From positions 1,108,451-1,172,450 of the forward strand of contig NZ_LT575472.1 in the NCBI RefSeq assembly GCF_900086595.1: a stretch of DNA of 64,000 bases, read 5' to 3'. The notes beneath the pieces are model-generated. The model was not told the DNA's origin, did no database searches, and worked only from the letters and a program-made list of their open reading frames with translations. Numbering within the stretch: the first letter of the stretch is position 1; each line of letters begins with the position of its first letter. The translations under genes were made by a program, and so were the position numbers. Positions 62,815-64,000 of this stretch are shown piece by piece. Source of the stretch: Clostridium nigeriense (lineage in GTDB: Bacteria; Bacillota; Clostridia; Clostridiales; Clostridiaceae).

Positions 62815-64000
62815 ATGAAACTAGATTTTAATTTGAATCTTACCCAAGAACAAAGACTGGTAATGACCCAACAAATGCAGCTTTCTATAAAGCTTCTACA
62901 AATGTCAACTTACGACTTAAGGGAATATATAGAGAATGAATTTTTAGAAAATCCTATTCTTGAAGGTGACTTTGATTTTGTTCAGGAAGAAAAGGCTTAT
63001 GAAGATAAAATAGATTATAAGGAAATGATTAAATACTTAGAATTCGATAATTACGGATCTCAAAGTTATGGTGAATATAATAAGGATGATGATGTGTCGC
63101 CCTTTAACTTCATTTCTGAAAAAGAATCTCTTACTGAATATTTGCAAGAACAATTAATTGAAGCTGATGAAGATGAGTATATAAAAGCTATTGTTTCTTA
63201 TATGATAGAAAACATAGATGGAAGAGGATACTTGGACATGCCTTTAGAGGAGATATGTAAGGAGCTAAATATCTCATTAGAATTGGGAGAAGAAGCTTTA
63301 GAAGTACTTCAGGATTTAGATCCAGATGGAATTGGGGCTAGAGATTTACAAGAATGTTTAAAAATTCAATTAATAAAAAAGGGTATGCTGGATGAAAATT
63401 TAGAAATTATAATAGACGAATATCTAGATTTAATTGCAGATAACAAATATAATGTTATAGCTAAAAATTTAAAGATAACCCCAAAAGAAGCACAAGATTT
63501 AGGTGATATAATAAAGAAACTTGAACCTAAACCATCAAGAGGATTTTATACTGGTGAGGAAGTTAAGTTTATAATTCCTGATGCAGCTATTAGAAAAATA
63601 GATGGGCAATATTTTGTTATTATGAATGAAGGTGTGATACCTAGATTATCTATAAATAGTTTATATAAGAATATTCTAAATAACAAAGATGATAAAAATA
63701 CAGAAAAATATGTAAAAGAAAGATTAAATAGTGCAATGTTTTTAATAAAAAGCATTGAGCAAAGAAAAAGCACTTTACTTAGAATTTTAGAAAAAGTAGT
63801 TGAAAATCAAAAGGAATACTTTGATAATGGGCAAAAATATCTAAAGCCTATGACTTTAAAAGAAATGGCTGAACTGTTAGGTATTCATGAATCAACAGTA
63901 AGTAGAGCTATTAAAGATAAATATATACTAACTAGCTTTGGAACTATAAAAATAAAGGATTTATTCACAACAGGTCTAAGCAAAAATCAAGGTGATGGAG
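62815..64000 (+). CDS. rpoN: RNA polymerase sigma-54 factor (5' part)
   Basis: First 395 codons; the gene continues beyond the window. Region I MKLDFNLNLTQEQRLVMTQQ with QMQLSIKLLQM and ENPILE binds activator and core; region III core-binding part (LDPDGIGARDLQECL) and the helix-turn-helix MTLKEMAELLGIHESTVSRAI are seen. The RpoN box would lie past the edge. GAAGG is the only weak ribosome site. No sigma-54 activator gene is visible. Confidence 0.95.
   Translation, partial: MKLDFNLNLTQEQRLVMTQQMQLSIKLLQMSTYDLREYIENEFLENPILEGDFDFVQEEKAYEDKIDYKEMIKYLEFDNYGSQSYGEYNKDDDVSPFNFISEKESLTEYLQEQLIEADEDEYIKAIVSYMIENIDGRGYLDMPLEEICKELNISLELGEEALEVLQDLDPDGIGARDLQECLKIQLIKKGMLDENLEIIIDEYLDLIADNKYNVIAKNLKITPKEAQDLGDIIKKLEPKPSRGFYTGEEVKFIIPDAAIRKIDGQYFVIMNEGVIPRLSINSLYKNILNNKDDKNTEKYVKERLNSAMFLIKSIEQRKSTLLRILEKVVENQKEYFDNGQKYLKPMTLKEMAELLGIHESTVSRAIKDKYILTSFGTIKIKDLFTTGLSKNQGDG

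Overview
The window is AT-rich, almost entirely coding and dense in short operons. Its gene content points to an anaerobic, spore-forming Firmicute, most likely Clostridium sensu stricto. The main evidence is the sporulation genes (prkA, yhbH, spoVR, a Spo0E-like phosphatase, spore photoproduct lyase), rubrerythrin, a membrane pyrophosphatase, AGGAGG-type ribosome sites with many TTG/GTG starts, and U-tract hairpin terminators. I saw no rRNA, CRISPR array, insertion sequence or prophage. The only RNA genes I can support are one initiator tRNA and one T-box leader.

Layout. 0-4 kb: the 3' end of L-serine dehydratase alpha, a divergent HxlR regulator/azoreductase pair, small hypotheticals and an MscS channel. 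4.1-8 kb: selD-yqeC-yqeB-moaB-like-yedF, the maturation cluster for selenium-dependent molybdenum hydroxylases. 8-21 kb: mixed accessory genes (Nudix, a ThiM-like protein without its catalytic Cys, flavodoxin, RecQ, LD-carboxypeptidase, a siroheme/Fe-S protein, fasciclin, a CPBP protease), interspersed with decayed genes. 21.4-25.6 kb: a SWIM-SNF2 helicase / DUF488 / 2H-phosphoesterase operon. 25.8-27.5 kb: an NSS transporter with its tiny MetS-like subunit. 29.2-33.1 kb: a GntR-controlled ABC-2 exporter operon in which the permease plus an anchored extracytoplasmic protein are duplicated in tandem. 33.7-39.9 kb: prkA-yhbH-spoVR, then rubrerythrin and two unknown genes. 40-43.2 kb: pssA, a lipid kinase, and a soluble PRC-barrel/MgtE-N/CBS protein behind a leader with an upstream ORF. 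43.2-50.9 kb: a T-box leader, cysK-cysE, queG, plsC, nth, ddl and hppA. 51-59 kb: a BlaI/M56-peptidase switch, a VanRS-like two-component system, a GH25 lysozyme and a VanW protein. 59-64 kb: a Cof hydrolase, splB, trmL, degV, and the 5' part of rpoN running off the right edge.

Several modules pair a regulator with a target and a recognisable site: HxlR/azoreductase, GntR/ABC, BlaI/M56, and T-box/cysKE. No wholly new system can be proved from sequence alone. The best candidates for new biology are the SNF2-DUF488-2H operon, the duplicated permease/anchored-protein exporter, the M56 antirepressor with a sensor domain unlike BlaR1, the switch-like leader of the MgtE-N protein, and a locally GC-rich hairpin element near 54.0 kb. 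Decayed or broken genes at 15.6, 19.3, 20.4 and 28.7 kb mark the accessory half as a region of gene loss.
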